NCBI GenBank assembly: GCA_965197495.1
Contig: OZ240210.1
Location: 7,812,001-7,876,000, forward strand
Origin: SMYC01 sp965197495
GTDB taxonomy: Bacteria; Acidobacteriota; Vicinamibacteria; Marinacidobacterales; SMYC01
Length of the DNA: 64,000 nt
Direction of reading: 5' to 3'
The position numbers and the translations under genes are program-made. This document shows, one piece after another, positions 26,409-36,158 of this stretch (position 1 is its first letter; each line of letters begins with the position of its first letter). Below the pieces are notes generated by a model, which worked only from the letters and a program-made list of their open reading frames with translations, did no database searches and was not told the origin of the DNA.

Positions 26409-27194
26409 TCAGAACATTCCGGAATACCACTCGATCACGCGCTCACCGACATACATCGTCACGATTGCGCCCATGCCGAGAAACGTGCCGAACGGAAGCT
26501 TCGTTTTCATGTCCCCGCCGCTTCTTTGAATGACGATGACGCCTACGATGGAGCCGACGAGTGAGCCGAGGAACAACGTCAGCAGCACACCTTTCCACGC
26601 GACGAAGGCGCCGACCATCCCCATCATCTTGACGTCACCGAACCCCATTCCCTCGACTTTCTTGAGGAGGAAGTAAGCCTCGGAGACAAGGAACAAAACG
26701 GAAGCCCCGAGCGCGGCCCCTTTCAGCGCATCGATGAAAGTGATCGTCGCGCGAGGCCACGCAAGCGCGAGCCCCATAACGACGCCGGAAAGTGTAATGC
26801 TGTCGGGGAGAATTTGGTGATCGAAGTCGATGAAAATGAGCGCGATCATCGCGGCGACGAAGGCGAGCTCGACGAGATATTCGAGGCTCGGCCCGTGTCT
26901 CATGAACGAGAGTAACGACGCGGCGGATGTAGCGAGCTCTACCCCGGGATAGCGTATCGAGATCGAAACTCTACAATGACGACAGCGTCCACGAAGCAAG
27001 AGATAGCTCACGACGGGAATGTTGTCGTAGGACGCGACGAGCTTGCAGCACGAAGGACATCGCGAGCGAGGCGTCACGAGCGACTCCCCCAAGGGAAGCC
27101 GATAGATCACGACGTTCAAAAAGCTCCCCCAGACGAGCCCAAAGAGTCCTGCGAAAGTGGGGAGTAGCCAGACCGGTACTTCGAGCTCTGTCAC
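26409..27194 (-). CDS. pilD: Prepilin peptidase / N-methyltransferase (type A24)
   Basis: This 261-residue inner-membrane aspartic protease cleaves and N-methylates type IV prepilins. The N-terminal cytoplasmic loop has two CxxC pairs (RCPSCCKL and GRCRHCRVS) that bind zinc. The catalytic aspartates lie in FIDFDHQILPD and the conserved GFGDVKMM, and about eight hydrophobic helices span the protein. It is 4 bases downstream of pilR and part of the pilus block. Its intact state contrasts with the damaged neighbours. Confidence 0.93.
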   Translation of the reverse strand: MTELEVPVWLLPTFAGLFGLVWGSFLNVVIYRLPLGESLVTPRSRCPSCCKLVASYDNIPVVSYLLLRGRCRHCRVSISIRYPGVELATSAASLLSFMRHGPSLEYLVELAFVAAMIALIFIDFDHQILPDSITLSGVVMGLALAWPRATITFIDALKGAALGASVLFLVSEAYFLLKKVEGMGFGDVKMMGMVGAFVAWKGVLLTLFLGSLVGSIVGVIVIQRSGGDMKTKLPFGTFLGMGAIVTMYVGERVIEWYSGMF

Positions 27195-27198
27195 CGTA

Positions 27199-28017
27199 TC
27201 AGCGTAGGTTGTATTTTTTCAGCAGGTAGCGGAACGAACGTAAGTTCATGTGGAGTAGCTTGGCCGCTTTGGTCTGGACGCCGTCCGAACGCGACATGGC
27301 GGTGGACAAGAGTTGCCTCTCCATCGTCGCGACACGCTCGTTGAAATCGACACCCTCCTCCGGCAGCACGTCGGATCCAGCATCCTCGGGCACGTCGGCC
27401 GGAGCGTCACCAAAGGTTCTAACCTTCTCGGGCAGCCGCTCGGGTAGGATGACGCTCGTCGTCTCGAGCGCCACACCGCGCTCGATGACGTTTTCGAGCT
27501 CGCGGACATTGCCGGGCCAATCGTATCGCGTCATTAGCTCGATGGCCTGATCGGAGATCTTGTGGATGTTCCTGCCCATCGATTTGCAGGCCTTCGCGAG
27601 AAAGTGCTCGGCGAGAAGCGGGATATCGTCACGGCGCTCGCGGAGCGGTGGCAAGGAGATCGGGATGACGTTCAAACGGTAATTGGCCTTGAGCTCGTCG
27701 ACTTTGAACGGCTTGGTGAGGTAGTCGTAAGCCCCGAGGCGAAGGGCCTCGACCGCAGTTTCCGCCGACGCATAAGCAGTCACCATGATGACCGGCGTGC
27801 CCGGCTCCGTCTCCTTCACGTGACGCAGAACTTCGACTCCGCTCATGTCGGGCATTTTGATGTCGGAGATCACGAGGTCGAACGAATTCTGATCGATGAG
27901 CTTCGTCGCCGCCTTGCCAGAATCGGCCAAGGTGATGCGATGCCCGTCTTTCCCAAGTGCTATCTCGAGAAGCTGGCGCATGGACTCTTCGTCATCAACG
28001 ACAAGAATGCGGCTCAA
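27199..28017 (-). CDS. pilR: PilR/NtrC-type response regulator lacking its ATPase core
   Basis: The 272-residue protein has a normal receiver domain (ILVVDDEES, phospho-acceptor Asp52 in VISDIKMPD, Lys102 in LTKPFK). Near residue 111, where the AAA+ domain should begin, the sequence jumps straight from VDELKA to YRLNVIPISLPPLRERRDDI, the last third of that domain, then WPGNVRELENVIERG and a C-terminal HTH (TKAAKLLHMNLRSFRYLLKK). Walker A, the sigma54-contacting GAFTGA loop and Walker B are all gone, roughly 170 residues, without loss of frame. It could bind DNA and be phosphorylated but should not activate sigma54. It overlaps the pilS stop by 4 bases. Confidence 0.88.
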   Translation of the reverse strand: MSRILVVDDEESMRQLLEIALGKDGHRITLADSGKAATKLIDQNSFDLVISDIKMPDMSGVEVLRHVKETEPGTPVIMVTAYASAETAVEALRLGAYDYLTKPFKVDELKANYRLNVIPISLPPLRERRDDIPLLAEHFLAKACKSMGRNIHKISDQAIELMTRYDWPGNVRELENVIERGVALETTSVILPERLPEKVRTFGDAPADVPEDAGSDVLPEEGVDFNERVATMERQLLSTAMSRSDGVQTKAAKLLHMNLRSFRYLLKKYNLR

Positions 28018-29692
28018 CCGATGGTCCTCCGATCCATTGGAAAGCGCACGGAAATCTCGGTGCCTTTCGAAGCAACAGTGTCGACTTGTATGAAACCATT
28101 GTAGTCCTTGACGATCCGGTAGGCGATCGCGAGGCCGATGCCGCTCCCTCTCTCGAAGCTCCCCGAGAACGGTTGAAACACTTTATGCACTTCGCCATCC
28201 GTCATCCCGACGCCCTCGTCGCGGAAGCTCATGACGATTTCACTTGACCGGTTTCGCGAAAGCGACATAACGAGCCGGCCACCGTGCGGCATGGCTTGGA
28301 GAGCGTTGCGCGCAAGATTCCACGTGATCTGCTTCATCTGGTTCGGATCGGCAAAGACTTGTAGAGGCTCGGGCGGGGTCTCGACCAAGATCTCGTGCTC
28401 CGGTAGGACTTCGGAGCTGTGCTCGAGCAGTGAGGCCGTCTCTTCAACGACAGCGCACAAATCGATGAGTCCAGGCTCGAAACGCGGCGGACGCGCATAG
28501 GCGAGAAACTCCGTGAGCGTTCCCGACAGCCGTTCCGACTCTCGCACGATGATTGCCATCAAGCGCTTCTGCTGTGCGTTGAGAGAGTCCGCCTCCCGGA
28601 GAACCTGCACCGAGCCGCTGATCGAGGCCAGCGGGTTACGAATCTCATGCGCCATCCCGGCGGCCATCTCGCCCATGGTGGCGAGGTTCTCCTTCAACCG
28701 GACCTCGCGCTCGAGACGCCTGATCTCCGTCAGATCCTGGAACGTAAAGAGGAAGCCGCTCAAGGTTTCACCCTCGTAGAGCAAGTAGGAGAGGCTCATG
28801 CCGAGATAGATTTCGTCGCCTCGAGCATTGAGATAAGCGCCTTCGAGGCGAAGGAAACGTCGCCCGTCGCCGAGATTTTCTTTTGCCCGATCGAGAAAAT
28901 CGTCCTCCTCCGCCAACAACTCCGTTACGTTCTTGCCCACCGCCTCCTCCGGGCTGCGCGCGAAGATCGCGCTGGCAGCATCGTTGAAGAAATTGATCTT
29001 GCCGTCGAAACCCGTCGTCATGAGTCCCGACGTGATGGAGTCGATGATCGTCTGGTTGAATACCTGGAGATCCGCGAGGAAATCGGAACCTCTTCCAGTT
29101 TCCGACCGGTGGGACGAAGATTCTCGGAAAGATAGCTCGTGAGAAACGCGACCGCATAAAAACCGAAGACGTTCAAGAAGATCGTGTAGGCCACGACCTG
29201 AGAGGGCATGACGACGGGGGATGTAGTGCCGGGCGCGTATGGCGGAATGGCGCCGAGATAGATCCCCTGAATGAGTGAGCCATAAAGCACCGAGCCCGCG
29301 CTCGCCGCCACGAAACCGCCTCGGCGAAAAAAGATGATACTCGCGGCAATGATGACGATGAAGTAAAGCGAGGAGAAATTGCTGTCGGTGCCGCCCGTCG
29401 AGTATACGATTCCCGTCACAATGAGCAGATCGCCCAGGATCTGAACGTAGGCGAGCTGCTTCCGATAATTCGCGGTGAAGGGCCACGCGAGCGCGTAGAC
29501 GAGCGTGAGCAGGTAGGTGAGCGCGATGAGCGAGTAGAGCGGGTCCGACGCTTCCCGATGTCTGCGGATGACTTCCGCGATGACCGCCGAGCCCATGAGC
29601 GCCGTCACGACAACGACGCGCAGGAACATCATCCACACGAGCGCCGTGTCGGCGATGGTTCGTGCCGCTTTCGCCGTCTTCTGGGAGTTCAT
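28014..29692 (-). pseudogene. pilS: PilS-type sensor histidine kinase, frameshifted
   Basis: The N-terminal half (29018-29692 frame) starts MNSQKTAKAARTIADTALVW and encodes about six membrane helices as in PilS. Near 29088-29091 the frame breaks: NLRPTGRKLEE must shift one base to continue as DFLADLQVFNQTIIDS, after which a PAS domain, the phospho-acceptor His of GMAHEIRNPLASISG and the ATPase boxes (GVGMTDGEVHKVFQPF, GSGIGLAIAYRI) follow to the stop at 28014. One extra base would restore the family sequence. If the shift is real, the membrane and kinase parts are uncoupled. The stop overlaps pilR (ATGA), indicating a former two-component operon controlling pilin. Confidence 0.88.
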
Positions 29693-29789
29693 GGTTCAGG
29701 CGGTTTTCGGTCCGTCCTCCCGCGGCGAAGGCATGGTAGCGCGCGCGAGCGTAAGCCACCCTTCCTGGAGCCCGGGCCCTCAGCTCAGC

Positions 29790-30989
29790 CTATAGACTGT
29801 TGATCAGGCTGAAGATGGGCAAGTACATCGAGATGACAATTCCGCCGACCACGGTTCCGAGAAAAAGAATCAGAACCGGCTCCATCAGGGTCATCAAGTT
29901 GGCCACGGCGGTGTCGACTTCATCTTCGTAGAAATCCGCGATCTTGGAGAGCATGTTGTCGAGAGCGCCGGTCTGCTCACCGACGCCGATCATCTGAACG
30001 ACCATCGGTGGGAAAACGTCGGTTTGCTTGAGCGGCCCGGCAAGGGATTGACCGCCTTCGACGCTTTTTCGCGTCTCCATGATCGCGTCCTCGACGATCG
30101 CGTTTCCTGACGTCCGCGCCGTGATTTCGAGCCCGTCCAGAATGGGAACACCACTCGAGATGAGCGTCGCGAGGGTACGACAAAAGCGCGCGACCGCGAT
30201 CTTCCGCAGGATCATCCCGAGGATCGGCATCTTGAGAACAATCCCATCGATCACGCGCCGACCTCTATGAGTTTCGTGGTAACACTTGAGCCCGTAACTC
30301 GCTCCGAACCCCGCTAGGATACCCGGAACCATTAACCGCACGACCCAGTTCGAAAGCCCGATTACGATCCGCGTCGGAAGCGGCAACTGCGCACCGAGTC
30401 CCGCGAACAAGGCGGCGAAGGTCGGGATGACTTTCCACAGGATGACACCGACGACGAGACCCGCGATGGAGACGACGGCAATCGGATAGACCATCGCCGA
30501 CTTGACCTGCGATTTCAGCTTGACGGACTTTTCGATATAGATCGAAAGGCGCTTCAGAATCGTATCCAAGATACCGCCGGCCTCACCGGCTGCGATCATG
30601 TTGGTGAATAGATCGTCGAAAACCTTCGGGTGCTTCTTCATTGCGTCGGCAAGGGACGAGCCGCCTTCAACGTCCTGCCGCACCGAGAAGAGCACCTTCT
30701 GGAAACCGGGGTTGTCTTGCTGAGTGCCGAGAATCTCGAGACACTGGACGAGAGGCAAGCCCGCATCGATCATGACCGAGAACTGTCGTGTGAAAATGGC
30801 GACGTCCTTGCTACTGATGCCCCCTCCGAATTTCGGAAGTGCTATCTCCTTGCCCTTCTCCTTGACGCTCGTGACGAGAATCTGTTCTCGTCGAAGCATC
30901 GCGATCACCGCATCTTTGGAATCCGCGGTGCGTTCTCCCGAAGTCGCGGAGCCTGCGCGGGTCTTGCCTTTGAACACATAGGCCGGCAT
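29790..30989 (-). CDS. pilC: Type IV pilus inner-membrane platform protein PilC
   Basis: This 399-residue polytopic protein has two T2SF/GspF domains. The first is VAIFTRQFSVMIDAGLPLVQ with a following acidic helix, and the second CRTLATLISSGVPILDGLEI. Three membrane helices lie at about 170-195, 220-245 and 370-395 (PVLILFLGTVVGGIVISMYL). It anchors PilB and PilT beneath the pilus. The ATG at 30989 is preceded by a purine-rich AGGAGG. The upstream spacer to pilT carries the GATTAGC heptads. Confidence 0.93.
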   Translation of the reverse strand: MPAYVFKGKTRAGSATSGERTADSKDAVIAMLRREQILVTSVKEKGKEIALPKFGGGISSKDVAIFTRQFSVMIDAGLPLVQCLEILGTQQDNPGFQKVLFSVRQDVEGGSSLADAMKKHPKVFDDLFTNMIAAGEAGGILDTILKRLSIYIEKSVKLKSQVKSAMVYPIAVVSIAGLVVGVILWKVIPTFAALFAGLGAQLPLPTRIVIGLSNWVVRLMVPGILAGFGASYGLKCYHETHRGRRVIDGIVLKMPILGMILRKIAVARFCRTLATLISSGVPILDGLEITARTSGNAIVEDAIMETRKSVEGGQSLAGPLKQTDVFPPMVVQMIGVGEQTGALDNMLSKIADFYEDEVDTAVANLMTLMEPVLILFLGTVVGGIVISMYLPIFSLINSL

Positions 30990-31030
30990 CCTGTTACCTC
31001 CTGCTTCCCAATTCGCGGCTTCGCGGCATC

Positions 31031-31079
31031 GATTAGTGATTAGCGATTAGCGATTAGCGATTAGCGATTAGCGATTAGC
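31031..31079. repeat. GATTAGC heptanucleotide repeat
   Basis: Seven consecutive 7-base units: GATTAGT then six GATTAGC, in the 117-base pilT-pilC spacer. It is the most regular heptad locus in the window and lies upstream of the pilC ribosome-binding site, so length variation could affect pilC expression. Confidence 0.9.
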
Positions 31080-31106
31080 GATTTCCATTTCGGCGATTCA
31101 GCCATG

Positions 31107-32240
<1,134 letters not shown>

Positions 32241-32275
32241 ATCGATTCCTCATTCCAATCGCAGCTGGTTCGCGG

Positions 32276-33996
32276 CTACAGGACCGTTTCACGAATGACC
32301 TCTTCCATCGTCGTCAGGCCGTCTTTGACCTTTCGGAGCCCGCTGTAGCGGAGCGAAATCATTCCGTCTTCGATGGCACGCTGTTTCAACTCGATTGACG
32401 ACGCGCCTTCGAGAACGAGTTGGCGAACTTCATCCGAGAGCTGAAAGACCTCGTAGAGACCGACCCGCCCTTTGTAGCCCGTGTTGTTGCAGGTGCCGCA
32501 ACCGCGGCCCTTCTGCGGCTGAATGCCCTTCGCATCTTCCGGTGTGAAGCCGGCATCGATGAGCGCCTGGGCCGGCACTTCCATCGGGGCCTTGCACTCT
32601 TTGCAGATGCGCCGAACGAGACGCTGGGCAACGATCAGGTGCACGGAAGTTGCGACGAGGAAGGGCTCGATCCCCATGTTCATCAGACGGTTGACCATCG
32701 ATGGCGCGTCGTTCGTGTGGAGCGTCGACAAGACCAAATGACCTGTTAGCGCGGCCTTGACCGCGATTTCCGCCGTCTCGAAGTCTCGAATCTCTCCCGC
32801 GAGAACGATGTTTGGGTCTTGTCGCAGAAACGAGCGCCGCGCCGCGGCGAAATTGAGCCCGATGGACTCTTTCATCTGGACCTGATTGACGCCGGCGAGG
32901 TTGAACTCGACCGGATCCTCGGCCGTCATGATGTTGGTCTCGGGCGTATTCAGCTGACTGATGGCCGAATAGAGGGTATTCGTCTTGCCGCTACCCGTCG
33001 GCCCCGTCACAAGAACCATGCCCCACGGCTTGAAGATCGCTTCTTCGAAATATTTCAGCGATTCGACTTCGAAGCCGAGCTTGGTCATGTCGAGCATGAG
33101 GTTCTCTTTGTCGAGCAACCGCAGCACGACTTTCTCGCCCCACAACGTCGGAAGCGTCGAGACACGATAGTCAAGCTCGCGCATTTTTCCCTGATTGTTC
33201 ATGCGGATCTTGATACGACCGTCCTGCGGCAGCCGCTTTTCCGAGATGTCCAGTTTCGCCATGATCTTTAGGCGCGAAATCATCGCGTCGCGAAGCTTCA
33301 TCGGCGGGTTCATGACGACGTAAAGCACGCCGTCGATGCGGAACCGGACGCGGAACTCTCTTTCGTAGGGCTCGATGTGAATATCGCTCGCGCCCCGGCG
33401 GAGCGCGTCGGTCAGAATCAAGTTACAGAGCTTGACGACCGGGGCTTCCTCGGACGACCTTTCGAGCTCCTGCAGATCGATCTCGTCGCCTTCCTCGAGC
33501 ACTTCCACATCGTCGCCGAACTCGTCCGTCTCGACGAGCTTGTCCATCTCTTCTTTGATCTGAAGAGAGTGTACGGAGCCGTAATATTTCTCGATCGACT
33601 CCATGATCGCCGTTTCCGAGGCAACCACCGGCTCAACGTTGTAGCCGGTCATGAACTTGATGTCGTCCATGGCGAAGACGTTGGTCGGGTCGACCATCGC
33701 GATCGTAAGATTCGCTCCCGCACGCGAAAGCGGGATGATCTGGTATTTCTGCGCCGTTTCAGCAGGAACAAGCTTGATGACGGACGGATCGATCTCGAAT
33801 CGAGCTAGGTTGATCGAAGGGACGCCGTATTGGCGCGACAGGAGCTGGGTGATCTCTTCGTCCTTGACGAAACCTAGTTTGACTAGGTTATAACCGAGCT
33901 TTCCACCGTGCTGTTTCTGATACTGCAGTGCTTCTTGGAGCTGCTGTGGGGTGAAAGGTTCTCTTTCACCAGCAGCTCGCCGAGCTTTATAGGCAT
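32276..33996 (-). pseudogene. pilB: Pilus extension ATPase PilB with N-terminal frameshift
   Basis: The long frame encodes the MshEN N-terminal fold (QEALQYQKQHGGKLGYNLVK), a linker, Walker A (LVTGPTGSGKTNTLYSA), Asp and His boxes (MTAEDPVEFNLAGVNQVQMK, LSTLHTNDAPSMV) and a zinc loop with CKEC and CGTC pairs, the full ATPase. But the frame as it stands opens at a weak TTG (34000) and begins DAYKARRAAGERE. One frame over, an ATG at 33996 with GGAG 7 bases upstream starts MPIKLGELLVKENL, the family N-terminus. A missing base in the TTT at 33954-33956 joins the two. As it stands, pilB is out of frame near codon 14. Confidence 0.85.
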
Positions 33997-34122
33997 CCAA
34001 GGACTCCGCGGGCTGTCACGTCGGAACGAACTAGGCGATTCTGTTCAAAGTGGATTACTGAGATAAATAAAGGTAACTGACACCCCCCTATAGTGTCAAG
34101 GGGTACAAGGAGATGGGGGGCC

Positions 34123-35100
34123 TCACCGGGCGAGAGTGACCCCGAGCCAGAAGGCCTCACCGCGGCGCCCGCTGGACCCAAAATAGGCTGCCTCGAGCTC
34201 GAGCACCCAGACTTGAGCCCCGCCGCCGACGGAGAATGCGGGGCGAAACCCGAGCTCCGATCCAGCTTCCGCGCGCAGTCCTCCCCGTACGGAGAGACGC
34301 TTGTCCCTAAACGATTTCTCGAACCCGACCGAGATCTCGCGCCAGGTGTCGTCTAAAACGCCCTGACGCGCCTGATGCGCCTCTCGCGCCTGATGAGATT
34401 GACGCGCCTGACGCGCCTGATGAGCCTGATGAGCCTGATGAGATTGACGCGAAAGGTCCACGTCGAAGGCAACGAGGGCGTTACGGGGCAGCCGAAAGGA
34501 CACCCCAGCTCGGGCAAGTGTCGGAAGCTCGAGAGTCGCGCCGAGGGTGGCAGTACGGAAGCGCGCTCCGCGAATTTGCCGGACCATGAGCCCCGCACGC
34601 ACGACGTCGTTCGGCTCGTACATGACGCCCAAATCGACGTCCCAGGAACCGCTCGAAACCCCCGCCGCCCCTTCGTCGCCAAAGCTTTCACCACGAAGAT
34701 AGTGCACATTTCCCGCGATCACGAGATCGTCCAAAGGAAGCGACTGAAGAATGGACACAGCAAGGTCGAACGTGTCGAGACGCTCACCCGCAGAAGTCTG
34801 ACGAAACTGAGTGAAAGCGACCCCCATGAAGGTATACCCGAGGGACAACCCCGTCGCCCGAGCTTCGAGCGGCAGCCCGCTCCGATCCATCTCGTCCCGT
34901 CCACGATAAAAACCAGCCGAAACAAATCGCCCAAAAGCGATGCCCGCCGGATTCCAATAAAAAGCGGTGGCATCGTCCGCGACCCCCGTAAACGCCCCTC
35001 CCATCGAAGCCGCCCGAGCCCCAAGATGAAACACCCGCGACTGCCCGTGCAGCGGACTCGCGAGTAAGAAGGTTGCTACAAGGGTGAGGATAAGACGCAC
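34123..35100 (-). CDS. Outer-membrane beta-barrel protein (PorV-like) with an inserted peptide repeat
   Basis: This 325-residue product has a signal peptide (LILTLVATFLLASPLHGQ) and the start ARAASMGGAFTGVADDATAF plus WNPAG, typical of PorV/FadL-type outer-membrane barrels; the rest alternates in strand-like fashion and ends in FWLGVTLAR. At residues 217-246 a 30-residue Ala-His-Gln/Arg tandem (HQAHQARQARQSHQ) replaces a loop. It comes from ten 9-bp DNA units. Such an insert is uncommon in barrels. The gene lies between the divergent kdsB and pilB regions. Its role, perhaps surface protein export or lipid transport, is not clear. Confidence 0.75.
   Translation of the reverse strand: MRLILTLVATFLLASPLHGQSRVFHLGARAASMGGAFTGVADDATAFYWNPAGIAFGRFVSAGFYRGRDEMDRSGLPLEARATGLSLGYTFMGVAFTQFRQTSAGERLDTFDLAVSILQSLPLDDLVIAGNVHYLRGESFGDEGAAGVSSGSWDVDLGVMYEPNDVVRAGLMVRQIRGARFRTATLGATLELPTLARAGVSFRLPRNALVAFDVDLSRQSHQAHQAHQARQARQSHQAREAHQARQGVLDDTWREISVGFEKSFRDKRLSVRGGLRAEAGSELGFRPAFSVGGGAQVWVLELEAAYFGSSGRRGEAFWLGVTLAR
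34362..34451. repeat. 9-bp tandem repeat within the barrel gene
   Basis: Ten consecutive 9-base units in the register CCTGATGAG/CCTGACGCG, keeping the coding frame. They encode Ala-His-Gln, Ala-Arg-Gln and Ser-His-Gln triplets on the minus strand. The exact 9-bp step and full units suggest slippage that is in frame. Confidence 0.85.
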
Positions 35101-35135
35101 GCTTTACTGTATCAGCTGGCTCTGCGTTTCGTGTC

Positions 35136-35163
35136 GCTACCGGCTACCGGCTACCGGCTACCT
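35136..35163. repeat. GCTACCG heptanucleotide repeat
   Basis: Four 7-base units (GCTACCG three times, then GCTACCT). The unit is essentially the reverse complement of the GGTAGCC unit at 35247-35302, so the two loci could pair as a hairpin in the spacer before kdsB. The same GCTACCG pair recurs at 41731-41744. Confidence 0.85.
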
Positions 35164-35246
35164 GACCATATTCAGATGCTTCCGCCCTGCCGCGGCTCCA
35201 CAGCTCGAGTGCCCCAGAGAAGCGTCGGCACTGGAGGAGTGCGCCT

Positions 35247-35302
35247 GGTAGCAGGTAGCCGGAAGCAGGTAGCCGGAAGCAGGTAGCCGGAAGCAGGTAG
35301 CC
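35247..35302. repeat. GGTAGCC/GGAAGCA heptanucleotide repeat
   Basis: Eight 7-base units: GGTAGCA followed by alternating GGTAGCC and GGAAGCA. It sits about 20 bases upstream of the kdsB promoter. Confidence 0.85.
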
Positions 35303-35321
35303 GAATCGAATCACAGACAGT

Positions 35322-35350
35322 TTGACACCAACGCGTTCGCGCACTATCCT
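35322..35350 (+). promoter_or_regulatory. Probable sigma70-type promoter of the kdsB operon
   Basis: TTGACA at 35322-35327, 17 bases, then TATCCT at 35345-35350. The predicted transcript start is about 30 bases before the kdsB ATG. It would drive kdsB, pyrG and perhaps the whole Kdo block. Confidence 0.6.
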
Positions 35351-35384
35351 TTCTCGTACCGTTCTTATGGGAACGCACGACTGA

Positions 35385-36143
35385 ATGCGGACGATCGCGG
35401 TCATTCCTGCCCGCTTCCAATCCAAACGTCTCCCCGGAAAGGCTCTCAAAGACCTCCACGGCAAAACGATGGTGGAGCGCGTCTATGAGCGCGCCTCACA
35501 AGCAAGCCAAGTCGACTGCGTTCTCGTTGCGACCGATGACGAGCGGATCCGCAATGTCGTAGCCGCCTTCGGGGGCGAGGTCGTCATGACGTCGTCCGAG
35601 CACCAGAGTGGAAGCGACCGCATTGCCGAGGCGGTCCAGGAGCTCGAGGTCGAGCTCATCGTGAACGTTCAAGGGGACGAGCCCCTCATCAACCCCGCCG
35701 CCATCGATACCGCCGTCGAAGTCGCGCGAGAAACGCCGGGCGCCATCGTCACCTTGCAAAACGAGATTGCTGAGCGCAAGACGTGGCTCGATCCGAACGT
35801 TGTCAAAGTCGTCACCGACAGCCGCGGCTTCGCGCTATATTTTTCCCGCTCGCCCATCCCGTCGAGCTGGGATCACCCAGAGGGCGAGCTCGTCAAGAAA
35901 CCGTTTTTCAAGCACATCGGGCTCTACGTCTACCCGAAGGACGTGCTCATGAAGCTCACGCGCTTGCCCCCGAGCCCGCTCGAAAGGGCCGAGCGTCTCG
36001 AGCAGCTGCGCGCGCTCGAAAACGGGATCCCGATCCGCTTGAAAAGCACGTCTTATGACAGTATGGCTGTGGACACCGAAGCCGATCTCGAGCACGTCCG
36101 CTATTTTCTGAGTGAGAACGACAACGCGAACAGCACAGTGTAA
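35385..36143 (+). CDS. kdsB: 3-deoxy-manno-octulosonate cytidylyltransferase
   Basis: The 252-residue enzyme activates Kdo with CTP to CMP-Kdo for lipid A-core assembly. The nucleotide-binding start is VIPARFQSKRLPGKAL. VQGDEPLINPA binds the metal, and YFSRSPIPSSWD and HIGLYVYPKDVL are family segments. The next gene, pyrG, makes its CTP substrate and starts 15 bases after its stop. The ribosome-binding site is weak (GGGAACG). Full length and intact. Confidence 0.95.
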   Translation: MRTIAVIPARFQSKRLPGKALKDLHGKTMVERVYERASQASQVDCVLVATDDERIRNVVAAFGGEVVMTSSEHQSGSDRIAEAVQELEVELIVNVQGDEPLINPAAIDTAVEVARETPGAIVTLQNEIAERKTWLDPNVVKVVTDSRGFALYFSRSPIPSSWDHPEGELVKKPFFKHIGLYVYPKDVLMKLTRLPPSPLERAERLEQLRALENGIPIRLKSTSYDSMAVDTEADLEHVRYFLSENDNANSTV

Positions 36144-36158
36144 GGAGCACTCGATTCA

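Noticed and set aside
31031..31079. CRISPR array
   Set aside because: The unit is 7 bases with no spacers; no cas genes are present. The other heptad loci were rejected for the same reason.
34375..35067. Plus-strand frame opposite the barrel gene
   Set aside because: Its repeats are only the antisense of the coding 9-bp units; the minus strand has a signal peptide and barrel start.
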